A DNA stretch of 18,834 bases from assembly GCA_002399265.1 (NCBI GenBank), contig DHDG01000002.1, positions 56,202 through 75,035 on the forward strand. The letters run 5' to 3'. Below are positions 1 through 7,914 of this stretch, in pieces. A program made the position numbers and the translations under genes. The stretch is from Firmicutes bacterium UBA4882 (GTDB lineage: Bacteria > Bacillota > UBA4882). The notes beneath the pieces were generated by a model, which saw only the letters and a program-made list of their open reading frames with translations, was not told the DNA's origin and did not search any database. Each line of letters begins with the position of its first letter. Position 1 is the stretch's first letter.

Positions 1-1
1 G

Positions 2-991
2 CTTTCGGACTACGTAGTCGACACAATCTTCTTTGGGGGCGGTACGCCCACCCTGGTCGGTGCCGCCATGGTACATGAAATACTGGAGGCACTGGCGCGG
101 TATTATCGGATTGATCCGCAGGCGGAAATCACTGTAGAAGGCAATCCGGCAACTGTGGAACAGGGCGAGCCCGCTTTGCTGAGGCGCGCCGGGGTTAGCC
201 GGTTCAGCCTGGGCGCGCAATCATTTAATGAGAAACTTCTGCGGGTGCTTGGCCGTATTCATAATAGTGATGATGTGTTGCGTACTTATGAAAACCTTCG
301 TTCTGCGGGGTTTGCTAATATTAACCTCGATCTGATATACGGCGTCCCATACCAAACCCACGCGGCCTGGCTTGCCGATCTGCAAAAAGCAATCTTGCTT
401 AAGCCGGAACACTTGTCCCTGTATGGACTGCAATTAGAGGAGGGGACACCGCTGGAGCGGGATGTCATCCAGGGGCGGTTAAGCGAGCCTGATGAAGATG
501 AAACTGCACGGATGTACATTTCGGCGGACGCGTTGGCAGTTGAGAGCGGTTATCATCATTATGAAATATCAAATTTTGCGATGCCAGGTCGCGAATGCCG
601 CCACAATCTGAAATATTGGCATTACCAGCCCTATATCGGATTCGGGTGTGCAGCCCATTCTTTTGTGGCAGGCGTTCGTACAGCCAATGTGGCCTCCCTC
701 GCGGATTACATGGAGCGCATGGCCAAAGGGCAAACGGCTGCCATTGCGCAGGAGCACATCTGCGGGAGCGAAGAAATCAGCGAATACGCCATGCTGGCTT
801 TCCGGACGTCGAAAGGGGTTAATGAAGCGGAATTCCGTAGGCGCTTCGGGACAGAACTGAATTTGATGATGCCAAAAGTGGAAGACTTTTTGCATGAGGG
901 ATTGCTTGTCAGAGAAAACGGCGCGGTCAGAATGACTCCGAAAGCCTGGCAAATATCCAATTTTATCCTGGCACGGATACTTCCGGATTAG
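2..991 (+). CDS. hemW: HemW, radical SAM heme chaperone / coproporphyrinogen oxidase-like (5' end missing)
   Basis: The reading frame is open from base 2, so the gene starts upstream of the window; 329 residues are present of a family length near 380. The missing N-terminus would carry the CxxxCxxC radical-SAM cysteines. Visible HemW motifs are GGGTPTLV just inside the window, the ExNPAT segment, SLGAQSFN followed by LGRIH, and NLDLIYGVPYQT, then the C-terminal winged-helix-like HemN_C region (YAMLAFRTSKGVN). HemW proteins bind heme and an Fe-S cluster and are thought to insert heme into acceptor proteins; many were once annotated as oxygen-independent coproporphyrinogen III oxidases (HemN). 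The position directly before hrcA is the usual Firmicutes arrangement. The next promoter lies only 15 bases past the stop and no terminator is seen between, so hemW transcription may run into the heat-shock operon. The family assignment is firm; the exact biochemical role follows from the family. Confidence 0.93.
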   Translation, partial: LSDYVVDTIFFGGGTPTLVGAAMVHEILEALARYYRIDPQAEITVEGNPATVEQGEPALLRRAGVSRFSLGAQSFNEKLLRVLGRIHNSDDVLRTYENLRSAGFANINLDLIYGVPYQTHAAWLADLQKAILLKPEHLSLYGLQLEEGTPLERDVIQGRLSEPDEDETARMYISADALAVESGYHHYEISNFAMPGRECRHNLKYWHYQPYIGFGCAAHSFVAGVRTANVASLADYMERMAKGQTAAIAQEHICGSEEISEYAMLAFRTSKGVNEAEFRRRFGTELNLMMPKVEDFLHEGLLVRENGAVRMTPKAWQISNFILARILPD

Positions 992-1006
992 CGTTGCTGG
1001 GTGCCC

Positions 1007-1035
1007 TTGACAAACCGGTTATAGCATGTTATTTT
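1007..1035 (+). promoter_or_regulatory. Sigma-A type promoter of the hrcA operon
   Basis: A perfect -35 hexamer TTGACA at 1007-1012 is followed by a 17-base spacer and a -10 hexamer TATTTT at 1030-1035. Transcription would start near 1042, a few bases before the CIRCE operator, so HrcA bound there would block initiation. Confidence 0.8.
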
Positions 1036-1047
1036 TTACTTAGATTC

Positions 1048-1074
1048 TTAGCACTCTTTTAAAGCGAGTGCTAA
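1048..1074 (+). promoter_or_regulatory. CIRCE operator (HrcA binding site)
   Basis: TTAGCACTC at 1048-1056, a 9-base spacer, and GAGTGCTAA at 1066-1074 match the CIRCE consensus at every position. In Firmicutes HrcA binds this site as a dimer, needs GroEL for activity, and loses binding after heat stress. The element lies between the promoter and the hrcA start codon, which implies negative autoregulation of the whole operon. Confidence 0.97.
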
Positions 1075-1094
1075 CAAAAAAAGGAGGGGCGATG

Positions 1095-2141
1095 ATGGCC
1101 TTCAAACGTATGGATGAGCGTAAAGAGAAGATTTTGCGTGCCACAACTGATGAGTATATCGCGAGTGCCGAACCGGTTGGATCCCGTACCATCGCCCGGA
1201 AATACGATCTGGGGTTGAGTCCGGCGACCATCCGCAATGAAATGGCCGATCTTGAGGAAAGCGGGTACCTGCAGCAGCCCCATACTTCCGCGGGCAGGAT
1301 ACCTTCCGTACTGGGTTACCGTTACTATGTTGACGCGCTGATGGAGCAGCGGTCGCTGACTCCGCAGGAGGAATCCGCAGTCCGGCAGGAGTTTGAAGAT
1401 CGCCGGCGCGGTATTGATGAGTTGTTGGTGCGGACTTCGCGGGTGCTGTCGCAGCTGACGCATTACCCGGCGATGGTGCTTGCTCCGGAGATGGATAATG
1501 CCATCTTCCGTCATGTTCAGCTGATACCGATTGATCCAACGGCGATCATGGTGCTGGTCGTTAGCGGTTCTGGACGGGTGGAGCACGGTGTCATGAAGCT
1601 GGAATCAGCGATTTCTGAATCAGATATCGAAAGCGTTTCCAATAGTCTGAACAGGGCTTTAAAGGGTCGTACGTTTTCCGAAATCAAGTCTACGCTGTTT
1701 AATCAGATGAGGTCAGAAGCGATCGCCAATGACTGTTTTACGGAAGACATTTTGCGGCTAATCACGAATAGCTTGCGCTCCAAAAACGAAGAAAATATGC
1801 GGGTTGACGGGACAATTAACATTATCGAACAACCGGAGTTCAAAGAAGTAGATAAGCTTAAACCGTTTCTGTCATTACTGTCGGAAGGATCGAATCTGCC
1901 CAGGTATCTGTCCGAACTGACCAATCAAAGCGGATTGCAGGTCATCATCGGCGAGGAGAACAAGCTGCCGGAAATGACAGACTGTAGTGTGGTCACCGCC
2001 ACTTATGATGTTGGTGGCCGGGCAATGGGTATCATTGGGGTACTCGGGCCCACCCGCATGGAATATAACCGGGTTGTAACGGCGGTGGAATATGTAGCCG
2101 CTTGCCTTAATGAAATGCTCCTGCTATTCAGCAAGGAGTAA
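1095..2141 (+). CDS. hrcA: HrcA, heat-inducible transcription repressor
   Basis: The product of 348 residues is the normal length for HrcA. The N-terminus holds a winged-helix DNA-binding domain, with the conserved stretch from VGSRTIARKYDLGLSPATIR through NEMADLEESGYL to HTSAGRIPS. A GAF-like regulatory domain follows, ending in the typical VIIGEEN...YDVGGRAMGIIGVLGPTRMEY block. HrcA represses the dnaK and groESL operons through CIRCE, and a perfect CIRCE lies directly upstream. I chose ATG 1095 because AAGGAGG at 1081-1087 stands 7 bases before it; ATG 1092 is 4 bases away and is an acceptable alternative. A GTG at 1068 would lie inside the operator and is unlikely. This is the first gene of the heat-shock unit, with grpE about 50 bases downstream. 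Confidence 0.96.
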   Translation: MAFKRMDERKEKILRATTDEYIASAEPVGSRTIARKYDLGLSPATIRNEMADLEESGYLQQPHTSAGRIPSVLGYRYYVDALMEQRSLTPQEESAVRQEFEDRRRGIDELLVRTSRVLSQLTHYPAMVLAPEMDNAIFRHVQLIPIDPTAIMVLVVSGSGRVEHGVMKLESAISESDIESVSNSLNRALKGRTFSEIKSTLFNQMRSEAIANDCFTEDILRLITNSLRSKNEENMRVDGTINIIEQPEFKEVDKLKPFLSLLSEGSNLPRYLSELTNQSGLQVIIGEENKLPEMTDCSVVTATYDVGGRAMGIIGVLGPTRMEYNRVVTAVEYVAACLNEMLLLFSKE

Positions 2142-2189
2142 TGAGATCGGTTGGCACGACCCGGAACCATAAAGCCTGGAGGGATGGAG

Positions 2190-2828
2190 TTGACTAAGCA
2201 AGCAGAAAAGGGATGCTACGCACGGACTTGTGACTGTGGCAACACCTGTAGCTGCGGGGAAACAAACCAACAGCCTGATCTGTCCGGTGAGGAAGCGGTT
2301 GAGACCGTAGCAGATGCGGCAACCGTGGCAACCGCAGAGACAGTGGTAAATGGAGCAACAGCGATGGCAGATCAACCGGATAAAATGCAGCAGGAGCTGG
2401 AACAAATACAACAGCAGTACCTGAGGCTGATGGCCGACTTTGAAAACTACAAACGCAGAACCAGAAATGATTTGGCAGCGGCTGGCAAAATAGCGCTGCA
2501 GGATTTTATGGGTACTTTATTGCCGGTATTGGATAATTTTGAAAGGTCGCTGGAGGTTGGCGGCGATTCTTACGAAGCGTTTAAAACTGGCATAGATATG
2601 ATTTACCGCCAGTTAACCGAAGTGTTGCAACAAGCCGGTCTGGAGCAGGATAATCCGCTTGGCAAACCCTTTGATCCGGCGATCCATGAGGCAGTGTCCT
2701 TAGTTGAAGGAGAAAGTGATCATCCTGTAGTCAAGCAGATGTTCCGTAGAGGCTATCTTTTTAGGGGACAGCTGTTGAGGCCCAGTATGGTCCAGGTTGG
2801 GCCAGACAACCAGTCCACTGAAAATTAA
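2190..2828 (+). CDS. grpE: GrpE, nucleotide exchange factor for DnaK, with a cysteine-rich N-terminus
   Basis: The product of about 212 residues is GrpE, which releases ADP from DnaK. It has the long coiled coil (QQELEQIQQQYLRLMADFENYKRR, shown here as its core), the region FDPAIHEAVSLVEG, and the closing beta-domain motif GYLFRGQLLRPSMVQVG. The start is uncertain. TTG 2190 has GGAGG at 2178-2182, 7 bases upstream. ATG 2184 almost touches that site, and TTG 2151 is a longer option. All of these keep an unusual N-terminus with five cysteines at residues 9, 14, 16, 20 and 22, in the pattern C-x4-CxC-x3-CxC, followed by an acidic Ala/Thr/Val-rich linker to about residue 60. GrpE N-termini are normally acidic, disordered and free of cysteine. 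The gene lies between hrcA and dnaK, and the three proteins act with DnaJ. Confidence 0.94.
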   Translation: MTKQAEKGCYARTCDCGNTCSCGETNQQPDLSGEEAVETVADAATVATAETVVNGATAMADQPDKMQQELEQIQQQYLRLMADFENYKRRTRNDLAAAGKIALQDFMGTLLPVLDNFERSLEVGGDSYEAFKTGIDMIYRQLTEVLQQAGLEQDNPLGKPFDPAIHEAVSLVEGESDHPVVKQMFRRGYLFRGQLLRPSMVQVGPDNQSTEN

Positions 2829-2881
2829 TTTTTGAAAAATCAGTTTTAGAGGGAATCGAATGGTAATGGAGGTTGATGAAA

Positions 2882-4777
2882 ATGAGTAAAGTTATCGGAA
2901 TTGACTTGGGAACAACTAACTCTGTAGTGGCAGTGATGGAAGGCGGCGAAGCTAAAATCATTCCCAGTACTGAAGGCGGAAATTTGACACCGTCAGTCGT
3001 GGGATTCAGCAAAAACGGTGAGCGTTCTGTCGGTCAGATTGCCAAACGCCAAGCCGTGGCAAACCCCGCCCGCACAATCGTCTCGATCAAACGCTACATG
3101 GGTACTGATCATAAAGTGAAAATTGACAATCGTGACTATATGCCCCCGGAGTTGTCGGCGATGATTCTGCAGAAACTGAGGGCTGATGCCGAAGCTTACC
3201 TGGGAGAAAAAGTCGAAAAGGCTGTTGTCACCGTCCCCGCGTATTTCAGTGATTCACAGCGGCAGGCCACGAAAGACGCAGGCAAAATTGCCGGTCTGGA
3301 AGTATTGCGTATTATCAATGAGCCAACGGCGGCCGCTCTGGCTTATGGCCTTGAGAAAGGGCACGATCACAAAATCTTGGTCTTTGACTTGGGCGGCGGA
3401 ACATTTGACGTTTCGATTCTGGAACTGGGCGATGGCGTTTTTGAAGTCCGCGCTACCAGCGGTAATAACCGCCTGGGTGGCGACGACTGGGATCAACGCG
3501 TCACGAATTATTTGCTTGATCAATTCCGCTCGGAAAACGGCGTAGATCTCAGCCAGGATCTCACCGCCATGCAGAGACTGCGCGAAGCTTCGGAGAAGGC
3601 CAAGATTGAGCTTTCGACGTTGACTTCTGCTACGATCAGCCTGCCGTTCTTAACAATGAAAGATAACGCGCCCTTGCATCTGGAAACGACGTTAACCAGG
3701 GCAAAGTTCGAGGAACTGACCCGCGACCTGTTGGAAAAAACCATTCAGCCGGTGATGAATGCCTTGAAAGACTCCGGGCTAAAGCCGGCCGAAATTGATA
3801 AGGTGATTCTGGTTGGCGGATCGACCCGTATGCCTGCTGTGCAGGAGACGGTCAAGCACATTCTGGGTAAAGAGCCGCATCGCGGTGTTAACCCCGATGA
3901 AGTCGTGGCGCTGGGCGCTGCCATTCAAGGTGCCGTATTAGCCGGAGAAGTGAAGGATATCGTCTTGCTGGACGTTACGCCGCTTTCCTTAGGTCTGGAG
4001 ACATTGGGAGGCGTATTCACCAGACTGATCGATCGTAACACGACTATCCCGACTTCGAAGAAACAGATCTTTTCAACAGCTGCTGACAGTCAGACGGCGG
4101 TTGACATTCATGTGCTGCAGGGTGAGAGACCCATGGCTGCCGATAATATCACTCTGGGCCAGTTCCGTCTGGATGGCATCCCGCCAGCACCGCGTGGAAT
4201 CCCCCAGATCGAGGTTGCCTTTGATATTGACGCCAACGGCATTGTGCATGTGTCTGCTAAGGATCTGGGCACCGGCAAAGAACAGAAAGTGACGATCACA
4301 ACCTCCAGCGGTTTGTCTGAGGATCAGATTAACCGCATGCGGGATGAAGCCGAAACCCACGCGGAAGACGATAAGAAGCGCCGCGAGGAAGCGGACTTGC
4401 GCATTGAGTCCGATTCCCTCATATATAGTGTAGATAAGGCACTGAAGGACTTTGGCGAGAAAGCTGAGCAGACCAAAGTGGAATCCATCAACCAGGCCAA
4501 GGAAGAATTGCGGTCGGCACTGGCGAGTACAGACTTACAGGCGATCAAGGACAAAAAAGATGCCTTGGAGAAAGCCTTGCACGAATTGTCGGCCACCATT
4601 TACAGCCAGGCCGCTGGTAGCGGGGCTGGGGCTGGAGCCGCAGGCGGCGCTGGCACAGCTGGCGATATGGGCTATGGTGCCGGACATCCGGGAGCCGGGG
4701 CCGATTCTGTGGAGCATGGTGATAAAAACGTTAACGACGCCGACTATCGCGTAGTCGACGAAGACGAATCCAAATAA
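2882..4777 (+). CDS. dnaK: DnaK, Hsp70 chaperone
   Basis: The 631-residue product has all Hsp70 signatures: GIDLGTTNS near the N-terminus, DLGGGTFDVSIL, NEPTAAALAYGL, and VGGSTRMPAVQ in the nucleotide-binding domain. A substrate-binding domain (LLDVTPLSLGLETLGG onward) and a helical lid follow. A Gly/Ala-rich linker begins near residue 580 and the acidic end is DYRVVDEDESK. The stretch between SIKRYMG and MPPELSA is short, so the roughly 25-residue insert of proteobacterial DnaK is absent, as expected for Firmicutes. ATG 2882 was chosen because it gives the canonical MSKVIGIDLG start and lies 9 bases after GGAGG at 2868-2872; ATG 2876 and TTG 2873 lie too close to that site. DnaK uses ATP to bind and release unfolded proteins, with the neighbouring GrpE and DnaJ as partners. 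Confidence 0.98.
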   Translation: MSKVIGIDLGTTNSVVAVMEGGEAKIIPSTEGGNLTPSVVGFSKNGERSVGQIAKRQAVANPARTIVSIKRYMGTDHKVKIDNRDYMPPELSAMILQKLRADAEAYLGEKVEKAVVTVPAYFSDSQRQATKDAGKIAGLEVLRIINEPTAAALAYGLEKGHDHKILVFDLGGGTFDVSILELGDGVFEVRATSGNNRLGGDDWDQRVTNYLLDQFRSENGVDLSQDLTAMQRLREASEKAKIELSTLTSATISLPFLTMKDNAPLHLETTLTRAKFEELTRDLLEKTIQPVMNALKDSGLKPAEIDKVILVGGSTRMPAVQETVKHILGKEPHRGVNPDEVVALGAAIQGAVLAGEVKDIVLLDVTPLSLGLETLGGVFTRLIDRNTTIPTSKKQIFSTAADSQTAVDIHVLQGERPMAADNITLGQFRLDGIPPAPRGIPQIEVAFDIDANGIVHVSAKDLGTGKEQKVTITTSSGLSEDQINRMRDEAETHAEDDKKRREEADLRIESDSLIYSVDKALKDFGEKAEQTKVESINQAKEELRSALASTDLQAIKDKKDALEKALHELSATIYSQAAGSGAGAGAAGGAGTAGDMGYGAGHPGAGADSVEHGDKNVNDADYRVVDEDESK

Positions 4778-4784
4778 TTGCGCA

Positions 4785-4827
4785 CTGCCTAATGAATGGG
4801 CGACGTGAAACGGCCATCCCTAGGCAG
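4785..4827 (+). other. Imperfect stem-loop between dnaK and dnaJ
   Basis: CTGCCTA at 4785-4791 pairs with TAGGCAG at 4821-4827, and ATGG pairs with CCAT further in. It begins 7 bases after the dnaK stop. No U-run follows, so it does not look like a terminator. It could stabilise or process the operon mRNA or lower dnaJ output. Based only on base pairing. Confidence 0.35.
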
Positions 4828-4877
4828 CTGTCTCAAAAAAACAGATTCCGCGATTTAGAAAGCGGGGGTATCATATT

Positions 4878-6038
4878 TTGGCCAAACGAGATTTTTACGA
4901 AGTATTGGGTGTCTCGCGTGAAGCGAGCGATGAGGAGATCAAAAAGGCTTACCGTCAACTGGCGCGAAAGTTGCACCCAGACGTAAATAAAGACGATCCC
5001 AAGGCCGAAGACAAATTCAAAGAAGTTAACGAAGCCTACGAAATTCTCTCGGATAGTCAAAAGAGAGCTGCCTATGACCGCTTTGGCCACGCCGGCGTGG
5101 ATCCCTCACAGGGAATGGGCGGCGGGGCGGCTGGCGCGGGCGGTTTCGGCGGATTTGGTGGCGGATTCGAAGGTTTTGGCGATATATTTGATATGTTTTT
5201 CGGTGGTGGCGGCGGTGGCGGTATGGGTGGCGGCCGTCGGCGCACTGGTCCACAGCGCGGTGCCGATGTACGCATGGAAATGAATATCAGTCTTGAAGAT
5301 GCAGCGGCTGGCGTCAAGAAGCATCTGGAAGTCCCGCTGACCGAAATCTGCGATACTTGTCATGGAAATGGTGCCAAACCTGGCACGCCAATTCGTACGT
5401 GCAGTACCTGTGGCGGTACCGGGCAGGTTAAAGTAAGCCAAAACACGCTTTTTGGACAGTTTGTCAATGTCCGCACTTGTGAAAAATGCGGCGGGGAAGG
5501 GAAAACGGCTGAAACGCCTTGCACCGACTGTAATGGTCGCGGTGTGGTTCGTAACCGCAAACGGATTGAGGTTAATGTTCCATCCGGAATATCCCATGGC
5601 AGCGGTCTCCGTATTCAGGGAGCTGGAGAGGCCGGCCTTAATGGCGGCGGCACCGGTGATTTGATTGTGGTTGTCAAGATTCGACCACACAAAGTGTTTA
5701 AGCGTGAAGGCGACGATCTGTATCGGGATCTGTCGATTAGCTTTACGCAGGCTGCTTTAGGAACCAAACTGACAGTTGACACTCTGGACGGTCAGGCTGA
5801 ACTGAACGTGCCGGAGGGCACACAGAGTGAGACTGTTCTCAAGCTCAAGGGGCAAGGGGTACCTCATCTAGGCGGCAGAGGGCGTGGTGACTTATTTGTA
5901 CGGGTACAGATTACCACCCCGTCGCAACTGACCGCGGAACAGCGTGATCTTTTGAGAGAATTAGCCAAGTCATTTGGAGAAGAACCTCCGGAGGAAGGCG
6001 GCTTTTTTAGCAAAGTCAAGAACGCCTTAGGCAAATAG
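4878..6038 (+). CDS. dnaJ: DnaJ, Hsp40 co-chaperone
   Basis: The 386-residue product has the full type I DnaJ layout. The J domain occupies residues 1 to about 70 with the HPD motif at 33-35, which stimulates the DnaK ATPase. A Gly/Phe-rich segment follows to about residue 120. The zinc-binding region has four CxxCxGxG repeats (CDTCHGNG, CSTCGGTG, CEKCGGEG, CTDCNGRG), and the C-terminal peptide-binding domains come last. The start is a TTG giving MAKRDFYEVLGV, the normal family start, with a G-rich site GGGGG at 4864-4868 nine bases upstream. No ATG fits better. It is transcribed with dnaK, 100 bases downstream of it, and delivers substrates to DnaK. Confidence 0.97.
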   Translation: MAKRDFYEVLGVSREASDEEIKKAYRQLARKLHPDVNKDDPKAEDKFKEVNEAYEILSDSQKRAAYDRFGHAGVDPSQGMGGGAAGAGGFGGFGGGFEGFGDIFDMFFGGGGGGGMGGGRRRTGPQRGADVRMEMNISLEDAAAGVKKHLEVPLTEICDTCHGNGAKPGTPIRTCSTCGGTGQVKVSQNTLFGQFVNVRTCEKCGGEGKTAETPCTDCNGRGVVRNRKRIEVNVPSGISHGSGLRIQGAGEAGLNGGGTGDLIVVVKIRPHKVFKREGDDLYRDLSISFTQAALGTKLTVDTLDGQAELNVPEGTQSETVLKLKGQGVPHLGGRGRGDLFVRVQITTPSQLTAEQRDLLRELAKSFGEEPPEEGGFFSKVKNALGK

Positions 6039-6053
6039 AGTTGAGGTGTTGCC

Positions 6054-6974
6054 ATGAGATGGGTAGAAATAGCAGTGGAAATCGACCGCGAAGCCATTGA
6101 TGCCGTGGCAAACCTGCTGCAGAATGCCGGCGCCAATGGTACTGTAATTGAAGATGAAAGTGAAACCGGCTCGGGGGAGTTTTTTGAAATTCCCTTGCCT
6201 GTTCCTGCTGAAAAGAAGGAAACGGCTATCGTAAAGGCCTATTTGCCCCAAAACGACTTGATCGGCGAAAAAGTGAACTTTATCAAAAGCCAACTGGAAG
6301 TCTTTCGACAATTTCTGTCGATCGGCCCAGGGGAAATCGCTTTGCGGGCTGTTCAGGATGAAGAGTGGGCGGACGCCTGGAAACAACATTTTAAATCGCA
6401 GCAAGTCGGGCGTAAATTGATGGTGGTGCCTTCGTGGGAACAGGCTGATGAAAGTACGGGGAATATTAACATCTACCTGGATCCCGGGATGGCTTTTGGT
6501 ACTGGAGCGCACCCGACCACACGCCGCTGCCTGCAGGTTTTGGAAGACCATATTAATGGTAATGAAGTGATCTATGATGTCGGCACAGGTTCCGGCATCT
6601 TAGCGATTGCCGCTGCCAAACTTGGGGCAGCCAAGGTTACCGGGATTGACCTTGATCCTGTAGCGCTAGGCATTGCCTGGGAAAACGTAACCTTTAACAA
6701 AGTTGGCGACAAGGTTACGATCCGAGAGGGCGATCTGCTGTCGGTCGCCGGCGAGCAGGCTGACGGCGTAATTGCGAACATTATCGCGGATGCAATCATC
6801 ATTTTGGCACCGGAAGTCCCCGACTATTTGGTACCGGGCGGCTTTTTCCTGGCTGCCGGTATTATTGAGGGACGACGTGATGAGACCTTGCGTGCCATTG
6901 CTGATGCCGGCCTCAAGATCCGGGAAATTCATCAAGATGGCGAATGGATCACGGTCTATGCCACGAAAGGCTGA
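6054..6974 (+). CDS. prmA: PrmA, ribosomal protein L11 methyltransferase
   Basis: The 306-residue product matches PrmA in length and order. The N-terminal substrate-recognition domain begins MRWVEIAVEIDREAIDAVANL. The linker holds DPGMAFGTGAHPTTRRCL. The SAM-binding Rossmann fold starts with VIYDVGTGSGILAIAAAKLG and GIDLDPVAL, and the catalytic-region motif is NIIADAIIILAPEV, the local form of the family NILAxxI. PrmA methylates amino groups of ribosomal protein L11 using S-adenosylmethionine. ATG 6054 has GAGGTG at 6043-6048, five bases upstream. The gene begins 15 bases after dnaJ and ends 5 bases before rsmE, so it is part of the same transcript, as in Bacillus. Confidence 0.96.
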   Translation: MRWVEIAVEIDREAIDAVANLLQNAGANGTVIEDESETGSGEFFEIPLPVPAEKKETAIVKAYLPQNDLIGEKVNFIKSQLEVFRQFLSIGPGEIALRAVQDEEWADAWKQHFKSQQVGRKLMVVPSWEQADESTGNINIYLDPGMAFGTGAHPTTRRCLQVLEDHINGNEVIYDVGTGSGILAIAAAKLGAAKVTGIDLDPVALGIAWENVTFNKVGDKVTIREGDLLSVAGEQADGVIANIIADAIIILAPEVPDYLVPGGFFLAAGIIEGRRDETLRAIADAGLKIREIHQDGEWITVYATKG

Positions 6975-6979
6975 TTAGT

Positions 6980-7750
6980 TTGGCCAGATTCTTCATCGAC
7001 CAAAGCCAAATAAGCGGAGACAGCGTTGCCATAACCGGCGCGGACGCCCACCATCTGCGTGATGTTTTGCGTTTGAAGCCGGGGGATGTTATTACCGTCC
7101 TGGATGGAGCGAACCGCGAATACTGTGTTCGGCTAGATACAGTTGACAGCGGACACGCGGAAGGTTCAATTTTAAGCAACTGTTTGCGACAAACGGAGCC
7201 GCGTGCTTTACTCACCTTGGCCCAGTGCCTGCCCAAAGGCGATAAAATGGAACTGGTACTGCAAAAGGGTACTGAAATTGGCTATACAGCTTTCATTCCA
7301 GTAGTAAGTGAACGTAGTATCGTAAAGTTGGACGCAGATCGGGCTGCTAAAAAGGGCGAGCGGTGGCGCAAAATTGTCCAGTCTGCGGCGGAGCAGTCGG
7401 GACGGGCGCGACTACCAGAAGTGCACTCCCTTCATTCCTGGCAGCAGCTATGCGACCGGTTTACCGATTTTGATCTGGTGCTGCTCCCCTGGGAAGGGGA
7501 AGAAGCGGCCGGATTGAAGGAGACGCTCAAAGCTAAGAACATTGGCGCAGGCGTGGGCGCAGGCGCTTCAAATGGCACCTCAATTTTGGTAATCATTGGT
7601 CCTGAAGGTGGCCTCGCGGTCAGCGAAGTTGAAAAGGCGCGCAGTTGTGGAGCTTTAACCGTTTCACTTGGGCCGCGCATCTTGAGAACCGAAACCGCCG
7701 GACTGGCATGCGGGGTAGCAGTCCTTTATGAATCTGGAGATTTTTCATAA
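6980..7750 (+). CDS. rsmE: RsmE, 16S rRNA (uracil-1498 N3)-methyltransferase
   Basis: The 256-residue product begins MARFFIDQSQISGDSVAITG, the usual RsmE start, followed by a PUA-like N-terminal domain (HHLRDVLRLKPGD). The middle holds QCLPKGDKMELVLQKGTEIG and RWRKIVQSAAEQSGR. The C-terminus is a SPOUT knot with IGPEGGL and LGPRILRTETA, which binds S-adenosylmethionine. TTG 6980 was chosen because it gives this N-terminus and has AAAGG at 6966-6970 upstream; an ATG at 6944 would overlap prmA and add foreign residues. Just before the IGPEGG motif a Gly-Ala/Gly-Val run (GAGVGAGAS) is encoded by a hexamer repeat, in a loop position where the family varies in length. This is the last gene of the heat-shock unit; the mtaB-like gene found next in Bacillus is absent. 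Confidence 0.95.
   Translation: MARFFIDQSQISGDSVAITGADAHHLRDVLRLKPGDVITVLDGANREYCVRLDTVDSGHAEGSILSNCLRQTEPRALLTLAQCLPKGDKMELVLQKGTEIGYTAFIPVVSERSIVKLDADRAAKKGERWRKIVQSAAEQSGRARLPEVHSLHSWQQLCDRFTDFDLVLLPWEGEEAAGLKETLKAKNIGAGVGAGASNGTSILVIIGPEGGLAVSEVEKARSCGALTVSLGPRILRTETAGLACGVAVLYESGDFS
7544..7567 (+). repeat. Hexanucleotide repeat in rsmE (GGCGYA-type, 4 units)
   Basis: Four hexamers GGCGCA, GGCGTG, GGCGCA and GGCGCT stand in tandem and in frame, encoding Gly-Ala/Gly-Val. The same unit type, read in the same codon phase, forms a longer array in the FMN protein gene at 10987-11031. Confidence 0.75.
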
Positions 7751-7770
7751 TTCTTTTTTCATGATCCTTC

Positions 7771-7800
7771 GGAAGCGGAATACAAACCGCTTCCTTTTTT
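7771..7800 (+). terminator. Rho-independent terminator after rsmE
   Basis: A perfect 8-bp stem GGAAGCGG / CCGCTTCC (7771-7778 and 7787-7794) with an 8-base loop is followed directly by six T. It lies 20 bases after the rsmE stop and ends the heat-shock operon. Confidence 0.93.
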
Positions 7801-7807
7801 GTTTATG

Positions 7808-7914
7808 CGGCAGAGTCACGCTTTATGCAGGTAAAACCATTTCATATGTCGGATAATGTCACTTTTTGCAGAATTTTAACGCATTATGTATTAAGGCAAA
7901 AAGTGGATCTGCCG
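7808..7914 (+). other. Nested inverted repeats upstream of the chemoreceptor gene
   Basis: An outer pair CGGCAGA (7808-7814) / TCTGCCG (7908-7914) encloses a perfect inner 10-bp pair CACTTTTTGC (7860-7869) / GCAAAAAGTG (7896-7905). On the 3' side the two pairs are only 2 bases apart. The inner right arm lies in the spacer of the sigma-28 promoter and the outer right arm touches its -10 element. This could be an operator pair, or a structured RNA if transcription starts upstream. I could not match it to a known riboswitch. Confidence 0.45.

Noticed and set aside
1068..1094. GTG at 1068 as the hrcA start
   Set aside because: It lies inside the right arm of CIRCE and has no ribosome site; AAGGAGG points to 1092 or 1095.
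4618..4690. Gly/Ala-rich segment in dnaK as a third copy of the hexamer repeat
   Set aside because: Codons and unit order are irregular, and Gly/Ala-rich linkers at this place are normal for DnaK.
5106..5690. 194-residue antisense open frame within dnaJ
   Set aside because: It arises from the Gly-rich and codon-biased dnaJ sequence; the sense frame is a complete DnaJ.
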